Positions 50,378 through 60,053 of a DNA stretch of 64,000 bases are shown here, piece by piece; the first letter of the stretch is position 1; every line of letters starts with the position of its first letter. The notes below the pieces were generated by a model that saw only the letters and a list, made by a program, of their open reading frames with translations, was not told where the DNA came from and ran no database searches. This DNA comes from Burkholderiaceae bacterium 16. GTDB lineage: Bacteria; Pseudomonadota; Gammaproteobacteria; Burkholderiales; Burkholderiaceae. The stretch spans positions 59,256 through 123,255 of the forward strand of contig JYOD01000006.1 of NCBI GenBank assembly GCA_000955785.1. Reading direction: 5' to 3'. A program made the position numbers and the translations under genes.

Positions 50378-50852
50378 TGCGTTCCTTCACCTTGCACATT
50401 TCGCAACGGTACAGCGCCCCGAACACGAGCGTCGTGCCTTATCCCACAAGCGGAGCGCTCGTCGCAGACGTCAGTTTAGGGACGTGCTAGGGAATGCCCA
50501 GTACATCCGAATCGCGTATGAATTTGATACACAATTCGGAATGTACATACAAGGCGATCTCACAGAGACTTCCGGACGGGTTCTTCCGGACACTCAAAAG
50601 GTGTGGGGTGAATCCTTTGGATGGCGCGAGCGATAGGATGTCTGAAACACAGATGCCCGATGGGCGGTGTCGGGTGGGACGAAAGCCGCTCCGTCGCTCC
50701 TCAAAGTGAGGATTCCTTGCGGGCGACCGCTAGCCGTCTAAACTTCGCGGTTTGTAGGGAGAATCACCCCCTACAAATCGGGTATCAAATAGTGGATTTT
50801 GGCGTAATTAATAGGCGTACACAACACCGGCACGCCGAACGCCGACCACCAA
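50378..50852. other. Gap at the junction between accessory region and flagellar cluster
   Basis: 475 bases without a supported gene. It contains a GATC at 50556, two copies of TTCCGGAC (about 50571 and 50585), and a perfect 9-bp inverted repeat at 50751-50777. The GATC-poor to GATC-rich transition takes place here. No tRNA, integrase or clear attachment site is seen, so the mechanism by which the accessory block arrived cannot be told. Confidence 0.5.
50751..50777 (-). terminator. Inverted repeat, possible terminator after flgL
   Basis: TTTGTAGGG (50751-50759), 9-base loop, CCCTACAAA (50769-50777). The 9-bp stem has A/T ends and lies about 76 bases downstream of the flgL stop. There is no long T-run, so termination is only likely, not certain. 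Confidence 0.5.
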
Positions 50853-52082
50853 TCACAAGAATTTAAACAAATTCATCCCCTGGATCTGCATAAACGATTG
50901 CTGCGCCGCCTGCAGCGAAGTCTGGCGCTGGTAATACTCAGTAATAGCCGAGTAGTAATCCAGATCCTGCAGTCCGGAAAGTGTCTGGCTGTAATTTAGG
51001 CTGCGGTTGGAGCCAATCGTATCAAGCGCGTCCAGTTCCTGCATCCGCGCGCCGACGCCGGTCTGGATCGTGCTGACGTTGTCCAGCGAATTGCTCATCT
51101 TGCGATTGGCGGTGGCCAGCACATTGGCCAGTGCCGCATGATCGGCATCGGTCGAGAGGGGCTTCTTCAGCGCGTTGATGACATCCTTGACGTTGCTGAA
51201 AATATCGGTTCCGGCAAGCTGCGCAGGTTGCAGGTCCATGCGATCGCCAGCGACCGGCGTTCCCTTGACCGACAGCGAGAGGCCCGCCACCTGTATGCCG
51301 GCGCCATCCGTGTAGGTCACTGGCGCGCCGATTGCCGCAGGCGGAACAGCGCTTTCGTCGTTCAGCTGATACTGCAAGACGCCGGTGACCGGATCTGTGC
51401 CGAAGTTGATCGAGATACTGTGCCCATACAGTGCGTTGGTAGGGTCCGACACCGTGACTGCGCTGTAGGTTGCCGCGCCCGTGTTGCTGCTTTTTGCCGA
51501 GGCAACATACGTGGCCGTGTTCTGCACGCTCAGGAAGATATCGCGGCCGTTGTCGCCGGTCGCCAGCTGACGTGCCACGTCGACCTGCAGCAACTGCTGA
51601 CCGCTATCGCCGCTGTACTGCACGGCGCCGGCACTGTCCTTGCTGAACGGCGGCGACTGCGACTGGAAGCCAGCGAACAGGAAATTCCCGTTGCCGTCGT
51701 CGCTGTTGGCCAGCCCGAGCAACTGGTTGTAGTTTGCTTCCAGCTGCGAGGCGACGGAGGCACGATCGGCGTCGCTTATGGTGCCGTCACCGGCCTGTAC
51801 CACCAGCGTCTGGATATTCTGGATAGCGGTAGTCACGCTCTTGAGCGTACTGTCTTCCATCGCGAGATTGCTGTTGGCTTGCTTGCGCGACGTAGCGTAC
51901 TGGTCGTTAACCGCGCTCGACTGCGCTACCACCAGTGCCCGGGTTGCACCCACCGGGTCGTCCGACGGAGAGAGGATGCGGCGGCCGGTGCCGAGCTGCT
52001 GCTGCACATGCAGCAGGGAGCCCTGCTGGCTGTTCATCGAGGCCAGGCCGAGTTGATAGAGCGTGGAGCTTGCGATGCGCAT
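50853..52082 (-). CDS. flgL: Flagellar hook-filament junction protein FlgL
   Basis: 409 residues. The N-terminal coiled region 'MRIASSTLYQLGLASMNSQQ' and 'LLHVQQQLGTGRRILSPSDD' and the C-terminal 'LSGLQDLDYYSAITEYYQRQ' 'TSLQAAQQSFMQIQGMNLF' are the flagellin-like D0/D1 parts of FlgL. The middle (about residues 130-310) is the variable outer domain. It is exported by the flagellar type III system and forms the junction with FlgK under the filament. It follows flgK by 36 bases. First gene of the compositionally normal (GATC-containing) part. Confidence 0.95.
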   Translation of the reverse strand: MRIASSTLYQLGLASMNSQQGSLLHVQQQLGTGRRILSPSDDPVGATRALVVAQSSAVNDQYATSRKQANSNLAMEDSTLKSVTTAIQNIQTLVVQAGDGTISDADRASVASQLEANYNQLLGLANSDDGNGNFLFAGFQSQSPPFSKDSAGAVQYSGDSGQQLLQVDVARQLATGDNGRDIFLSVQNTATYVASAKSSNTGAATYSAVTVSDPTNALYGHSISINFGTDPVTGVLQYQLNDESAVPPAAIGAPVTYTDGAGIQVAGLSLSVKGTPVAGDRMDLQPAQLAGTDIFSNVKDVINALKKPLSTDADHAALANVLATANRKMSNSLDNVSTIQTGVGARMQELDALDTIGSNRSLNYSQTLSGLQDLDYYSAITEYYQRQTSLQAAQQSFMQIQGMNLFKFL

Positions 52083-52118
52083 GTCTGTTCCTTTTCGGGG
52101 TCCGATTCGCCAGGGCGC

Positions 52119-54035
52119 TCAGCGGCCGATGCCGATGATGGTGTCGAACAGGGTGGTGGCAGTCTGGATAACCTTGGCGTTGGCTTGGTAGAGCTGCTGG
52201 AAGCGCAGCATGGAGACCGTTTCCTCATCCATGTTGACGCCGGACACACCTTGTTGCGCCGTCGTCACCTGAGTGGTTACACTGTCTTGCGAGGTCGATG
52301 CGATCTGGATCGACTTGGCGCGGCTGCCAACGTCGTTGACGAGCTGCGCATAAGCGTCGTTGTAGCTCGACACGCCGCCGATGGTCTTGGCGCTCTGCAG
52401 CTTGGCCAGCACCAGCGCGTTCCCGTTGTCGGAGGCGCCGCTGGCGTTGGGTGTCAGCGTAATCTTGTCGTTGTTCGCCGGCGCGCCGCTGAAGCTTACG
52501 GTGATGCCGTTGATCACGTAGTCCTGGGCGCTGCCGTTGGGAGTCGGGCCAGTCGACGGCACCGCGGCGCCGGTCGGGTCGGTAAAGATGTATTTGGCGG
52601 TGGCGCTGTCGTAGGTGGCCGTGATCGCGGTGAGCGGCTTGCTGGCGCCCGGTGCGACGTTGGTGACCTTCGCAGTACCCGTACCGGTGTTTGCGGCGCC
52701 TGCGCTGCCAGTCAGCGGGGCCTTCGCGGCCGCGATCTTGGCCGGATCCTTGATTGCCATGTCCATCGCCGAAGCAATGTTGCGGGTCGGCTGGATCTGG
52801 TAGCTGTCGTTGGCCGACATCGCCGTCGGGATCTGCACGTCCACGCCATCGAGCGAGAGTGTCAGCGGATAGGTGGCGGCGGCGCCCGGCTGGCTAACGG
52901 TCTTATTGTCCGACATGCGCACCAGGTTGTAGTTGGTGCCGTCGTAGCTCAGGGTGTAGTCGCTGGTGGTCAGCTGCGACGTATCGCCGACGGTGGCCGT
53001 TACCAGCGAGTTGCCGGCATTGGTGCTCTTGGGCAGTACCGACGGCGAGCCCAGCTTGAACAGGTTGCCGCCAACCTGGCCGGTCAGGTCCACACCAAGT
53101 TTGTGCTGGTCGTTGAAGGTCTGGGCCAGCGTCACCGACAGCCGGCCAATGGCGTTCTGCGCGGAGTCCAGCGTCTCGCTGCGGAACTTGAGCAGGCCGC
53201 TGACGGAGCCGCCGGTGAGCGTGCTGTCGTCCATCTCGACGACGTTGCCGTTGCCTTGCGTGTACGCGATCGCGGTACGCGAGGGGTCCGCGGACGATTG
53301 CACCGCCTTCAGGTCATAGGAGGCAGTGCCCATCACCAGCGGCTGGCCGTTGCCGATGAAGACGTTGTATGTATTGTCCTGCGGCACGACCTTGACGCCG
53401 ACTATCTGGGTCAGCTCGGAGACCAACTGGTCGCGCTGGTCGAGCAGGTCGTTGGGCTGCTGGCCACCGCCGGCAGCGACGGCCCGCGTGATCTGGTCAT
53501 TAAGCTTGGCGATCTGCTGGGAGTAGGCATTGACCTGGGTCACCGAACTTTGCAGCTGGGTGTTGACGCCATCGCGCAGTTGCTGGAAGTAGGAGTTGGC
53601 GGCACGCATCTGCCCCACCAGCGACTGCCCGGCGTTGAGCATGTTCTGGCGCGCGGACGGATCCGCCGGCGTGTCCGATACGCCCTGGACCGCGGCGAAG
53701 AACTTCTGCATCAGCGGTGCCAGGCCGCCCTTCTGGTCGGCCAGCAGGTTGTCGATCTGGCTGATCTGGGCGGAGTAGGTCGAGAGTTGCGCGCTGGCGG
53801 TCACCGCGCCGCGCAACTGGCCGGTCAGGAACTCGTCATAGACGCGGACCACCGAGGTGGCGTTGGAGCCCTGGCCATAGAACCCCGAACTGGTGTACTG
53901 GCCGCCCGCGGAGGCAATGATGGTGTTCTGCCGCGTATAGCCCGTGGTGGCCGCATTGCTGACGTTGTGACCAACCGTGGTCAGCGCGTTCTGCGCCGTG
54001 TTCAGGCCGGAAAGTCCGATATTGAAGAGAGACAT
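52119..54035 (-). CDS. flgK: Flagellar hook-associated protein 1, FlgK
   Basis: 638 residues. Start 'MSLFNIGLSGLNTAQNALTT' with 'GHNVSNAATTGYTRQN', the rod/hook-type N-terminal motif of the Flg family; the C-terminus 'SGVNMDEETVSMLRFQQLYQ' 'ANAKVIQTATTLFDTIIG' is equally diagnostic. The centre contains alanine/threonine-rich repeats typical of betaproteobacterial FlgK. It caps the hook before FlgL. A FliA-type promoter is readable about 125 bases upstream (54161-54188), so flgKL can be expressed as late genes on their own. Confidence 0.96.
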   Translation of the reverse strand: MSLFNIGLSGLNTAQNALTTVGHNVSNAATTGYTRQNTIIASAGGQYTSSGFYGQGSNATSVVRVYDEFLTGQLRGAVTASAQLSTYSAQISQIDNLLADQKGGLAPLMQKFFAAVQGVSDTPADPSARQNMLNAGQSLVGQMRAANSYFQQLRDGVNTQLQSSVTQVNAYSQQIAKLNDQITRAVAAGGGQQPNDLLDQRDQLVSELTQIVGVKVVPQDNTYNVFIGNGQPLVMGTASYDLKAVQSSADPSRTAIAYTQGNGNVVEMDDSTLTGGSVSGLLKFRSETLDSAQNAIGRLSVTLAQTFNDQHKLGVDLTGQVGGNLFKLGSPSVLPKSTNAGNSLVTATVGDTSQLTTSDYTLSYDGTNYNLVRMSDNKTVSQPGAAATYPLTLSLDGVDVQIPTAMSANDSYQIQPTRNIASAMDMAIKDPAKIAAAKAPLTGSAGAANTGTGTAKVTNVAPGASKPLTAITATYDSATAKYIFTDPTGAAVPSTGPTPNGSAQDYVINGITVSFSGAPANNDKITLTPNASGASDNGNALVLAKLQSAKTIGGVSSYNDAYAQLVNDVGSRAKSIQIASTSQDSVTTQVTTAQQGVSGVNMDEETVSMLRFQQLYQANAKVIQTATTLFDTIIGIGR

Positions 54036-54160
54036 GCTCTAACCCCGCGTCTGGTGGCTGCCGCGCGCCTGACCGGGCGATCCGCGCACCGTGGCCGCCT
54101 GTGCTGGCCCTTCGATGCCGGGTCGCCGCTGCCGGGCATCGACGGCGGTGAATGATGTAA

Positions 54161-54188
54161 GTAACGGCAGAAGTACAAAGAGACTTTA
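54161..54188 (-). promoter_or_regulatory. FliA (sigma-28)-type promoter for flgK-flgL
   Basis: On the minus strand TAAA (54188-54185) is followed after 16 bases by GCCGTTAC (54168-54161), close to the FliA consensus TAAA-N15-GCCGATAA. It is in the 239-base gap before flgK. Confidence 0.65.
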
Positions 54189-54274
54189 GTGCGCGGCGCG
54201 GGGAATTTGCGCCTGGCTCTCCGGTGGCCGCGCCAGCCGCCTGGCACGGCGTCCGGCCAGCCTGTTCCGGGCGC

Positions 54275-55309
54275 TCAGACGGGCACTTTTCGCATGATCC
54301 GCACCAGTTTCTCGCCATAAGCCGGATCGGTGGCGTAGCCGGCCCGCTGCAGGCCGCGCGCCGCGTCGTCCGGCGTGGCCGCGGCCAGCACCTCGGCGTA
54401 GCGTGGGTTGTTGCTCAGCAAGCGGCCGTAGTCGGCGAAGGCTTCGTCATACGAAGCGTAGGCGCGGAAGCGCGCGCGCACCTTTTGCGGCTGGCCGTCG
54501 ATGTATTCGGTGGTGGTGATTTCCGCGACCTGGCCCTTCCAGTTGGCGCCCGCCTTGATGCCGAAGACATTGAAGGTGGTGCTGCCGTCCGGGTACGCGA
54601 TCTCGCGCCGGCCCCAGCCGGATTCGAGCGCCGCCTGGCCGAGGATCAGCTTCGCCGGCACGCCGGTGGCACGTGCCGCCGACTGGGCGGGGCCGGCCAT
54701 GCGCGAGACGAAAGCGCTGATGTGGGCGGGCGTGTCTTCCGGCAACACGGAGGCCCCGCCCTGCCAGGCGCCTGGGTCCTGCGGCTGGTACTGGCGCAGG
54801 CCCGCCGTGGGGTTCCAACTGGTGCCGGCCACCACGCTGCCGACGCGCGGCCTGTCGGGATCCCCCGCGCCGTCGCCGTTGCGCATGTCCAGCGCGCGCG
54901 CCAGGCCGGGAGCCGCGTCGTCCATGCCGGCCTGCACGGCCGCCTGCTTCGCGGCGGCGCCGGCAAGCTCGGGCGGAAGGCCCGCGCCGCTGGCCCGCGC
55001 AAGCTGGCGCACCATCACATCGGCAAGGCCGATGCCGCGCGAGGACATCTGCTGCGACAACTGCTGGTCCATCATCGACATGTACAGCTTGGTCTGCTCG
55101 TTGTCGAACAAGCCATCCTGCGGCGTGGCATCGCGCATGCTCTTGAGCACCATCTGCGTGAACACCGCCTCGAACTGCCGGGCGGCGGTACGCAGCGTTT
55201 CGGGGCTGGCGCCCGTGCGTGCATTCTGCTTGAGGCCTTCGAAGCCCTGCGTGTCGAGCGCGAAGCGTTGCGAGAGATCGGCCTGAGCGGCCAGCCGGCT
55301 GCTGGACAT
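54275..55309 (-). CDS. flgJ: Peptidoglycan hydrolase/rod cap FlgJ
   Basis: 344 residues with both FlgJ parts. The N-terminal rod-binding domain has 'ARQFEAVFTQMVLKSMRDAT' and 'DNEQTKLYMSMMDQQLSQQM'. The C-terminal glucosaminidase domain has 'ATGVPAKLILGQAALESGWG' with the catalytic E, then 'TFNVFGIKAGANWKGQVAEI' and 'YASYDEAFADYGRLLSNNPR'. It locally opens the peptidoglycan for the rod. It follows flgI by 2 bases and precedes a 239-base gap to flgK. Confidence 0.95.
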   Translation of the reverse strand: MSSSRLAAQADLSQRFALDTQGFEGLKQNARTGASPETLRTAARQFEAVFTQMVLKSMRDATPQDGLFDNEQTKLYMSMMDQQLSQQMSSRGIGLADVMVRQLARASGAGLPPELAGAAAKQAAVQAGMDDAAPGLARALDMRNGDGAGDPDRPRVGSVVAGTSWNPTAGLRQYQPQDPGAWQGGASVLPEDTPAHISAFVSRMAGPAQSAARATGVPAKLILGQAALESGWGRREIAYPDGSTTFNVFGIKAGANWKGQVAEITTTEYIDGQPQKVRARFRAYASYDEAFADYGRLLSNNPRYAEVLAAATPDDAARGLQRAGYATDPAYGEKLVRIMRKVPV

Positions 55310-55311
55310 GG

Positions 55312-56445
55312 TCAGATGATTTCGAGGTCGGCGCGCAGCGCACCTGCGGCGCGCATCGCCTCAAGGATGGTCTGCAGGTCGGCCGGCGTCGCGCCGAGTG
55401 CGTTCAGGCCCTTGACCACGGCGGCCAGGGAAGCGCCGGCCTTGACCATCTGCAGCGCGCCGCCCTCCTGCTTCATGTTGATCTGCGACACTGGCGCCAC
55501 CACGGTCTGGCCGCCGCTGAACGGGGCCGGCTGGCTGATCACCGGCTGGGTATTGATCACCACCGACAGATTGCCGTGCGCCACGGCGCAATCGTCCACG
55601 GTGACGGCCTGGTTCATCACGATCGAGCCGGTACGGGCATTGAGGATGACCTTGGCGGCAGCCTTGGCGCGCGTTACGTCGATATTCTCGATGCGAGCCA
55701 TGAAGCCCACGCGCGCGCCTGGCGCGGCGGGCGTGCGCACCTGCACCACCCGGCCGTCCAGCGCACTGGCTACGCCGCCGCCCATCGAGCGATTGATTGC
55801 CTCGACCACCCGCTCGGCCGTGCCGTAATCGGTTTCACGCAGCTCCAGGTTCAGGATGCCGCCTTCCGGCTGGAACGCCGGTACCGCGCGCTCAACGATG
55901 CCGCCGTTGGCGATGCGGCCCACCGCCAGCTGGTTGACCTGCACCTTGCTGCCGTTGGCCGACGCGCCCGCACCGCCCACCAGCATATTGCCCTGCGCGA
56001 TCGCGTAGACCTGGCCGTCGGCGCCCTTGAGCGGCGTCATCAGCAGTGTGCCGCCACGCAGGCTCTTGGCATTCCCCATGGAGGACACCACCACGTCGAG
56101 CTGGCTGCCCGGCTGTGCAAACGGCGGCAGCGTGGCCGTGACCATGACCGCCGCCACATTCTTGAGCTGCATGTTCTTGCCGGCGGGCAGGGTAATGCCC
56201 AGCTGCGAGAGCATATTGGTCAAGCTCTGCGTGGTGAACGGCGTCTGCATGGTCTGGTCGCCGGTGTTGTCCAGCCCCACCACCAGGCCGTAGCCCACCA
56301 GCGGGTTGTCACGCACGCCCTGGAAGGTGGCGAGATTCTTCAGCCGTTCCGCGTGCGCCGCGCCCGCGAGCAGGCCCAGCGTCAGCGCAAGGAAGAGAGC
56401 GCGGACAAAGCGGCAGCGCAAGGCGGGGAGCGAAGACAGGAACAT
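55312..56445 (-). CDS. flgI: Flagellar P-ring protein FlgI
   Basis: 377 residues from ATG 56445; a TTG at 56463 overlapping the flgH stop is also open. The signal peptide ([20 protein letters not shown]) ends at 'AHA', then '[20 protein letters not shown]' and '[19 protein letters not shown]'. The end '[20 protein letters not shown]' is typical. It assembles in the periplasm around the rod at the peptidoglycan. The gene is 2 bases before flgJ. Confidence 0.95.
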   Translation of the reverse strand: MFLSSLPALRCRFVRALFLALTLGLLAGAAHAERLKNLATFQGVRDNPLVGYGLVVGLDNTGDQTMQTPFTTQSLTNMLSQLGITLPAGKNMQLKNVAAVMVTATLPPFAQPGSQLDVVVSSMGNAKSLRGGTLLMTPLKGADGQVYAIAQGNMLVGGAGASANGSKVQVNQLAVGRIANGGIVERAVPAFQPEGGILNLELRETDYGTAERVVEAINRSMGGGVASALDGRVVQVRTPAAPGARVGFMARIENIDVTRAKAAAKVILNARTGSIVMNQAVTVDDCAVAHGNLSVVINTQPVISQPAPFSGGQTVVAPVSQINMKQEGGALQMVKAGASLAAVVKGLNALGATPADLQTILEAMRAAGALRADLEII

Positions 56446-56459
56446 GACGCGGTCGGTGA

Positions 56460-57143
56460 TCAATACGGTGAAACATTGAGGAAGAAACGCTGCAGCCAGC
56501 CCATGTTCTGCGTTTCGTCGATATAGCCCTTGGCGGTGTACTCGATGCGCGCGTCCGCCACTTGCGTGGAGGGCACCGCGTTGTCACCGGTAATCGTGCG
56601 CGGGTTGACCACGCCCGAGAAGCGGATGAACTCCGCACCCTGGTTGATCGCCATCTGCTTTTCGCCGGAGACGATCAGGTTGCCGTTGGCCAGCACTTCC
56701 AGCACGGTCACGGTGATGGTGCCGTTGAATGTGTTGGTGGCGCTGGCGCCACCGCTGGCCTTGAGCGAGTTGGCGCCGCTCATCGTGGCGGTCTGGCTGC
56801 CGTTGAACACGCCAGCCAGCACCTTGGGCAGCGCGTCGTACGCCAGCGCGCTGTTGGACGTGCGGCTGGCATTGGTGCCGGAGTTCTTGCTGGCGTTGAC
56901 GTTCTCGGTGATCATGATGGTCAGGATGTCGCCCACGTTGCGCGGCCGGCGATCCTCGAACAGCGGATTGCCGGCATACGACGACTGGTAGATCGATCCG
57001 CTCGACCGCGCCGGCGCGCGCGGCTCGGCCCGTGCGGTAGTGGGAAGTTGCACCAGCGGCTCGCGCGGCGCCATCGCGCAACCGGTCGCGAAGCAGCACA
57101 AGGCAAGCGCGCCCAGGCGAGTCAGCGAGGCCATCATGATCAT
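56460..57143 (-). CDS. flgH: Flagellar L-ring lipoprotein FlgH
   Basis: 227 residues. Lipoprotein signal '[20 protein letters not shown]' with the lipobox ATGC (cysteine at about 22). Then '[20 protein letters not shown]', '[20 protein letters not shown]' and '[10 protein letters not shown]'-type sequence (here '[20 protein letters not shown]'). It forms the outer-membrane L-ring. ATG at 57143 overlaps the flgG stop by 4 bases (ATGA). Confidence 0.95.
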   Translation of the reverse strand: MIMMASLTRLGALALCCFATGCAMAPREPLVQLPTTARAEPRAPARSSGSIYQSSYAGNPLFEDRRPRNVGDILTIMITENVNASKNSGTNASRTSNSALAYDALPKVLAGVFNGSQTATMSGANSLKASGGASATNTFNGTITVTVLEVLANGNLIVSGEKQMAINQGAEFIRFSGVVNPRTITGDNAVPSTQVADARIEYTAKGYIDETQNMGWLQRFFLNVSPY

Positions 57144-57925
57144 CCGAGCTGGGTGAGACGCTGCAACATCTGGTCGGACGTCTGCACGGCCTTGCTGTTG
57201 ATCTCGTAGGCGCGCTGGGTCTGGATCATGCTGACCAGCTCTTCGACCACGTTGACGTTGGATGCTTCCACGTAGTTCTGCTGCAGCGTGCCGGCGCCGT
57301 TCAGGCCGGGCACGGTGGTGTTCGGTGCGCCAGATGCGTCGGTCTGCACGTACATGTTCTCGCCGAGGCTTTCCAGGCCGGCCGGGTTGGCGAACGTCGC
57401 CAGTTGCAGTTGACCCACCTGCACGTTGTTGGCCGAGCCGGGCTGCGTCACCGAGACGGTGCCGTCACGCGCCACGGTCAGCGACGTGTAGTTGGCCGGC
57501 AGGGTGATGGCAGGCTGGATCACGAACCCGCTGGACGTCACCAGCTGGCCGTTCTGGTCGCTCTGGAACGAGCCGTCACGCGTGTAGGCGGTGGTGCCGT
57601 CGGGCAGTGCCACCTGGAAAAAGCCGTTGCCGAGGATGGCCACATCCTTGCTGTTGCCGGTCTGCTGCGGATTGCCCTGGGTATGGATGCGCTCGGTTGC
57701 CACGGGGCGCACGCCGGTGCCCAGCTGCAGGCCGGACGGCAGGGTGGTCTGGTCCGAAGACAGCGCGCCTGGCTGGCGTACGGTCTGGTACATCAGTTCC
57801 TCGAACACGGCGCGTCCACGCTTGAAGCCGTTGGTGGAGACGTTGGCCAGGTTGTTCGAGATCACGTCCATCTGCGTCTGCTGCGCATCGAGGCCGGTCT
57901 TGGCAATCCAGAGAGAGCGGATCAT
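57140..57925 (-). CDS. flgG: Distal rod protein FlgG
   Basis: 261 residues from ATG 57925, preceded by GTGAGGA; a GTG four codons earlier is within the ribosome-binding site. '[20 protein letters not shown]' '[20 protein letters not shown]' is the exact FlgG start, and '[20 protein letters not shown]' '[19 protein letters not shown]' the end. It forms the distal rod. Usual length (260). Confidence 0.96.
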   Translation of the reverse strand: MIRSLWIAKTGLDAQQTQMDVISNNLANVSTNGFKRGRAVFEELMYQTVRQPGALSSDQTTLPSGLQLGTGVRPVATERIHTQGNPQQTGNSKDVAILGNGFFQVALPDGTTAYTRDGSFQSDQNGQLVTSSGFVIQPAITLPANYTSLTVARDGTVSVTQPGSANNVQVGQLQLATFANPAGLESLGENMYVQTDASGAPNTTVPGLNGAGTLQQNYVEASNVNVVEELVSMIQTQRAYEINSKAVQTSDQMLQRLTQLG

Positions 57926-57975
57926 GTTTGTCCTCACAAGGCCGCCGCGAGCCGCGGCGGCACATCAATTCAATT

Positions 57976-58719
57976 TCAGTTGGTCGAGAGCAGCTGGTTG
58001 GAGCGCTGTTCGTTGGAATCCGCGCTCTGGATCATCTTCATCTGCATCTCGAAGCGGCGGGCGTTGGCGATCATGTCGACCATCGACTCGACCGGATTGA
58101 CGTTGCTGCCCTCGATCGCGCCGGAAATGACGCGGATGTTGGCATCGACCTGCAGCGGCTGCGCGCCGGGGCGCAGGCGGAACAGGCCATCGTCGCCACG
58201 GGCAATGGAATCGGGCGGCGGATTCACCAGGCGCAGCTTGCCGATCTGGGCCAGGCCGGCAGAGGTTTCCCCAGGGCCGCGCGCTGTGATCGTGCCGTCG
58301 CTGCCGATGCTGACCGCCGCACCCGGCGGCACCGCGATCGGGCCACCGTCGCCCATCACCTGCAGGCCGGTGCTGGTCTGCAGTTGCCCGTCCGCCGACA
58401 CCTGCAGCGAGCCCGCGCGGGTGTAGGCTTCGCTACCGTCCGGCGCCTGCACCGTCAGCCAGCCGTTGCCCTGCAGCGCCACGTCCAGCGGACGCTCGGT
58501 GTAGGTCAGCGGACCGGCCTTGAGGTCGGCGCCGGGCGTGGAGGCCAGCGTGAACGCTCGCGTCGGCGACGCCTGCCCCACCACCGGCACCGCGCGGAAC
58601 ATATTGACCTGCGCGCGGAAGCCGGGGGTCGACGTGTTGGCCAGGTTGTTGGACACCGCGGCCTGCTGGTCGAGCGTCTGCTTGGCGCCCGACAGGGCGG
58701 TATAGATCATGCGGTCCAT
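57976..58719 (-). CDS. flgF: Proximal rod protein FlgF
   Basis: 247 residues. 'MDRMIYTALSGAKQTLDQQA' 'AVSNNLANTSTPGFRAQVNM' at the start, and 'SNVNPVESMVDMIANARRFE' 'MQMKMIQSADSNEQRSNQLL' at the end fit FlgF. It lies 50 bases before flgG and after flgE in the classical flgBCDEFG order. Confidence 0.95.
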   Translation of the reverse strand: MDRMIYTALSGAKQTLDQQAAVSNNLANTSTPGFRAQVNMFRAVPVVGQASPTRAFTLASTPGADLKAGPLTYTERPLDVALQGNGWLTVQAPDGSEAYTRAGSLQVSADGQLQTSTGLQVMGDGGPIAVPPGAAVSIGSDGTITARGPGETSAGLAQIGKLRLVNPPPDSIARGDDGLFRLRPGAQPLQVDANIRVISGAIEGSNVNPVESMVDMIANARRFEMQMKMIQSADSNEQRSNQLLSTN

Positions 58720-58778
58720 GGCGTCCCTTTAACTCCCGCTCGTCCGGTTCGTCCGGCCCATCTTGCCGACGCTGCGCA

Positions 58779-60020
58779 TTACAGGTTGACCAGGGTCTGC
58801 ATGACCGTGTCCTGTGCCTTGATGGTCTGCGCGTTGGCCTGGTAGTTGCGCTGCGCCACGATCAGGCTGACGAGCTGGCCCGACAAGTCCACGTTGGAAG
58901 CTTCCACCGCATTGGACTTGAGCTGGCCGAGGCTGCCGCCCGGCGCGGCGATCACCGCCTGACCCGACGCGCCGGTCTCGGACCACACATTGTTGCCTTC
59001 GGGCTTCAGGCCCTGCGCGTTGCCGAAGCCGGCCATCACGACCTGGCCCAGCGACTGCTTTTGCTGGTTCGAATAACTGCCGAGGATGGTGCCGTCCGGC
59101 TGGATCGCGAAGCCGAGCAGGCTGCCGGCGGTATAGCCGTTCTGGACAGGCGGCTTGGTATCGCTGGCGCCGGCGAACTGCGTGGTGCCGGTCAGGTCCA
59201 TCGCGATGGCCAGCGGAGCCGCACCGTTGGAAGCGGCAATATTGATGGTGGTGGTAGCACCTGCGCCCGGTACCTGCAGCGTGCCCTTCGAGTCGAACTT
59301 CAGCGTGATCGGCGCGCCGACGACATTGCCAGCCGCATCGGTGAGGTTCATCGTCCAGTCGGTGCCGCCGCCACCGGCTGCCGGGAACGTGCCCGCGCCG
59401 GGGGTACCCGTGGAGAAATACGCCGTCAGCTGCCTGGCGTTGCCCAGCGAGTCGTACACCGTAACGCCGGTGCTGTAGTTGTACATATTGGACGTAGGCA
59501 GCGCCGCCGGCGTGCTGGCGAACGCCGCTCCCGGTACCTTGCTGCCGGAATCCAGGTTAAAGGAAACGCCCAGCGTGGTCGTCGCCTTGGCCGCCATCGT
59601 GGTGTTCGGCACGACCAGGGGCTGCGGCTGCACCGCACCGCCGCCGGTCGCGCCTGCCGGATAGCCGCTCAGCTGGAGGCCCTGCGCATTGGTGATGCGG
59701 CCGTCTTGCTGGCGCTGGAACTGGCCATTGCGCGAGTAAAAGACTGAGCCCGAAGAGTCGGTCAGGCGGAAAAAGCCATTGCCGTTGGTAATCGCCACAT
59801 CGAGCGCGCTGCCGCTCGATTCGATATTGCCCTGGTTGAATGACTGCACCACCGAGTTCACCGTGGTACCCAGGCCAATCTTGGTACCGGCATACACGTC
59901 GGCGAACTGGGCCGTCGATTGCTTGTAGCCGACGGTGTTGGCGTTGGCGATGTTATTGCCGATGACGTCCAGATTCGATGCGGCGGCGTTGATGCCGCTT
60001 ACCCCTTGACCGAAACCCAT
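58779..60020 (-). CDS. flgE: Flagellar hook protein FlgE
   Basis: 413 residues. 'MGFGQGVSGINAAASNLDVI' 'GNNIANANTVGYKQSTAQFA' at the start and 'VEASNVDLSGQLVSLIVAQR' 'NYQANAQTIKAQDTVMQTL' at the end. The middle is the hook-specific domain (about 90-330), glycine/alanine/threonine-rich. It polymerises into the hook after rod completion with FlgD as cap. Normal length (about 400). Confidence 0.96.
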   Translation of the reverse strand: MGFGQGVSGINAAASNLDVIGNNIANANTVGYKQSTAQFADVYAGTKIGLGTTVNSVVQSFNQGNIESSGSALDVAITNGNGFFRLTDSSGSVFYSRNGQFQRQQDGRITNAQGLQLSGYPAGATGGGAVQPQPLVVPNTTMAAKATTTLGVSFNLDSGSKVPGAAFASTPAALPTSNMYNYSTGVTVYDSLGNARQLTAYFSTGTPGAGTFPAAGGGGTDWTMNLTDAAGNVVGAPITLKFDSKGTLQVPGAGATTTINIAASNGAAPLAIAMDLTGTTQFAGASDTKPPVQNGYTAGSLLGFAIQPDGTILGSYSNQQKQSLGQVVMAGFGNAQGLKPEGNNVWSETGASGQAVIAAPGGSLGQLKSNAVEASNVDLSGQLVSLIVAQRNYQANAQTIKAQDTVMQTLVNL

Positions 60021-60053
60021 GATATTCCCCTAGTTAGCTGATTCGCTGATGTC

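Noticed and set aside
51138..54155. A very long open frame (about 1000 codons) on the plus strand opposite flgL and flgK
   Set aside because: It is an antisense shadow caused by GC-rich codon bias of the flagellar genes. It has an arginine/histidine/valine-rich composition, no motif, and the opposite strand holds unmistakable FlgL and FlgK.
54224..55828. A 534-codon plus-strand frame opposite flgJ/flgI
   Set aside because: Same antisense effect; it crosses two well-recognised genes and has no family resemblance.
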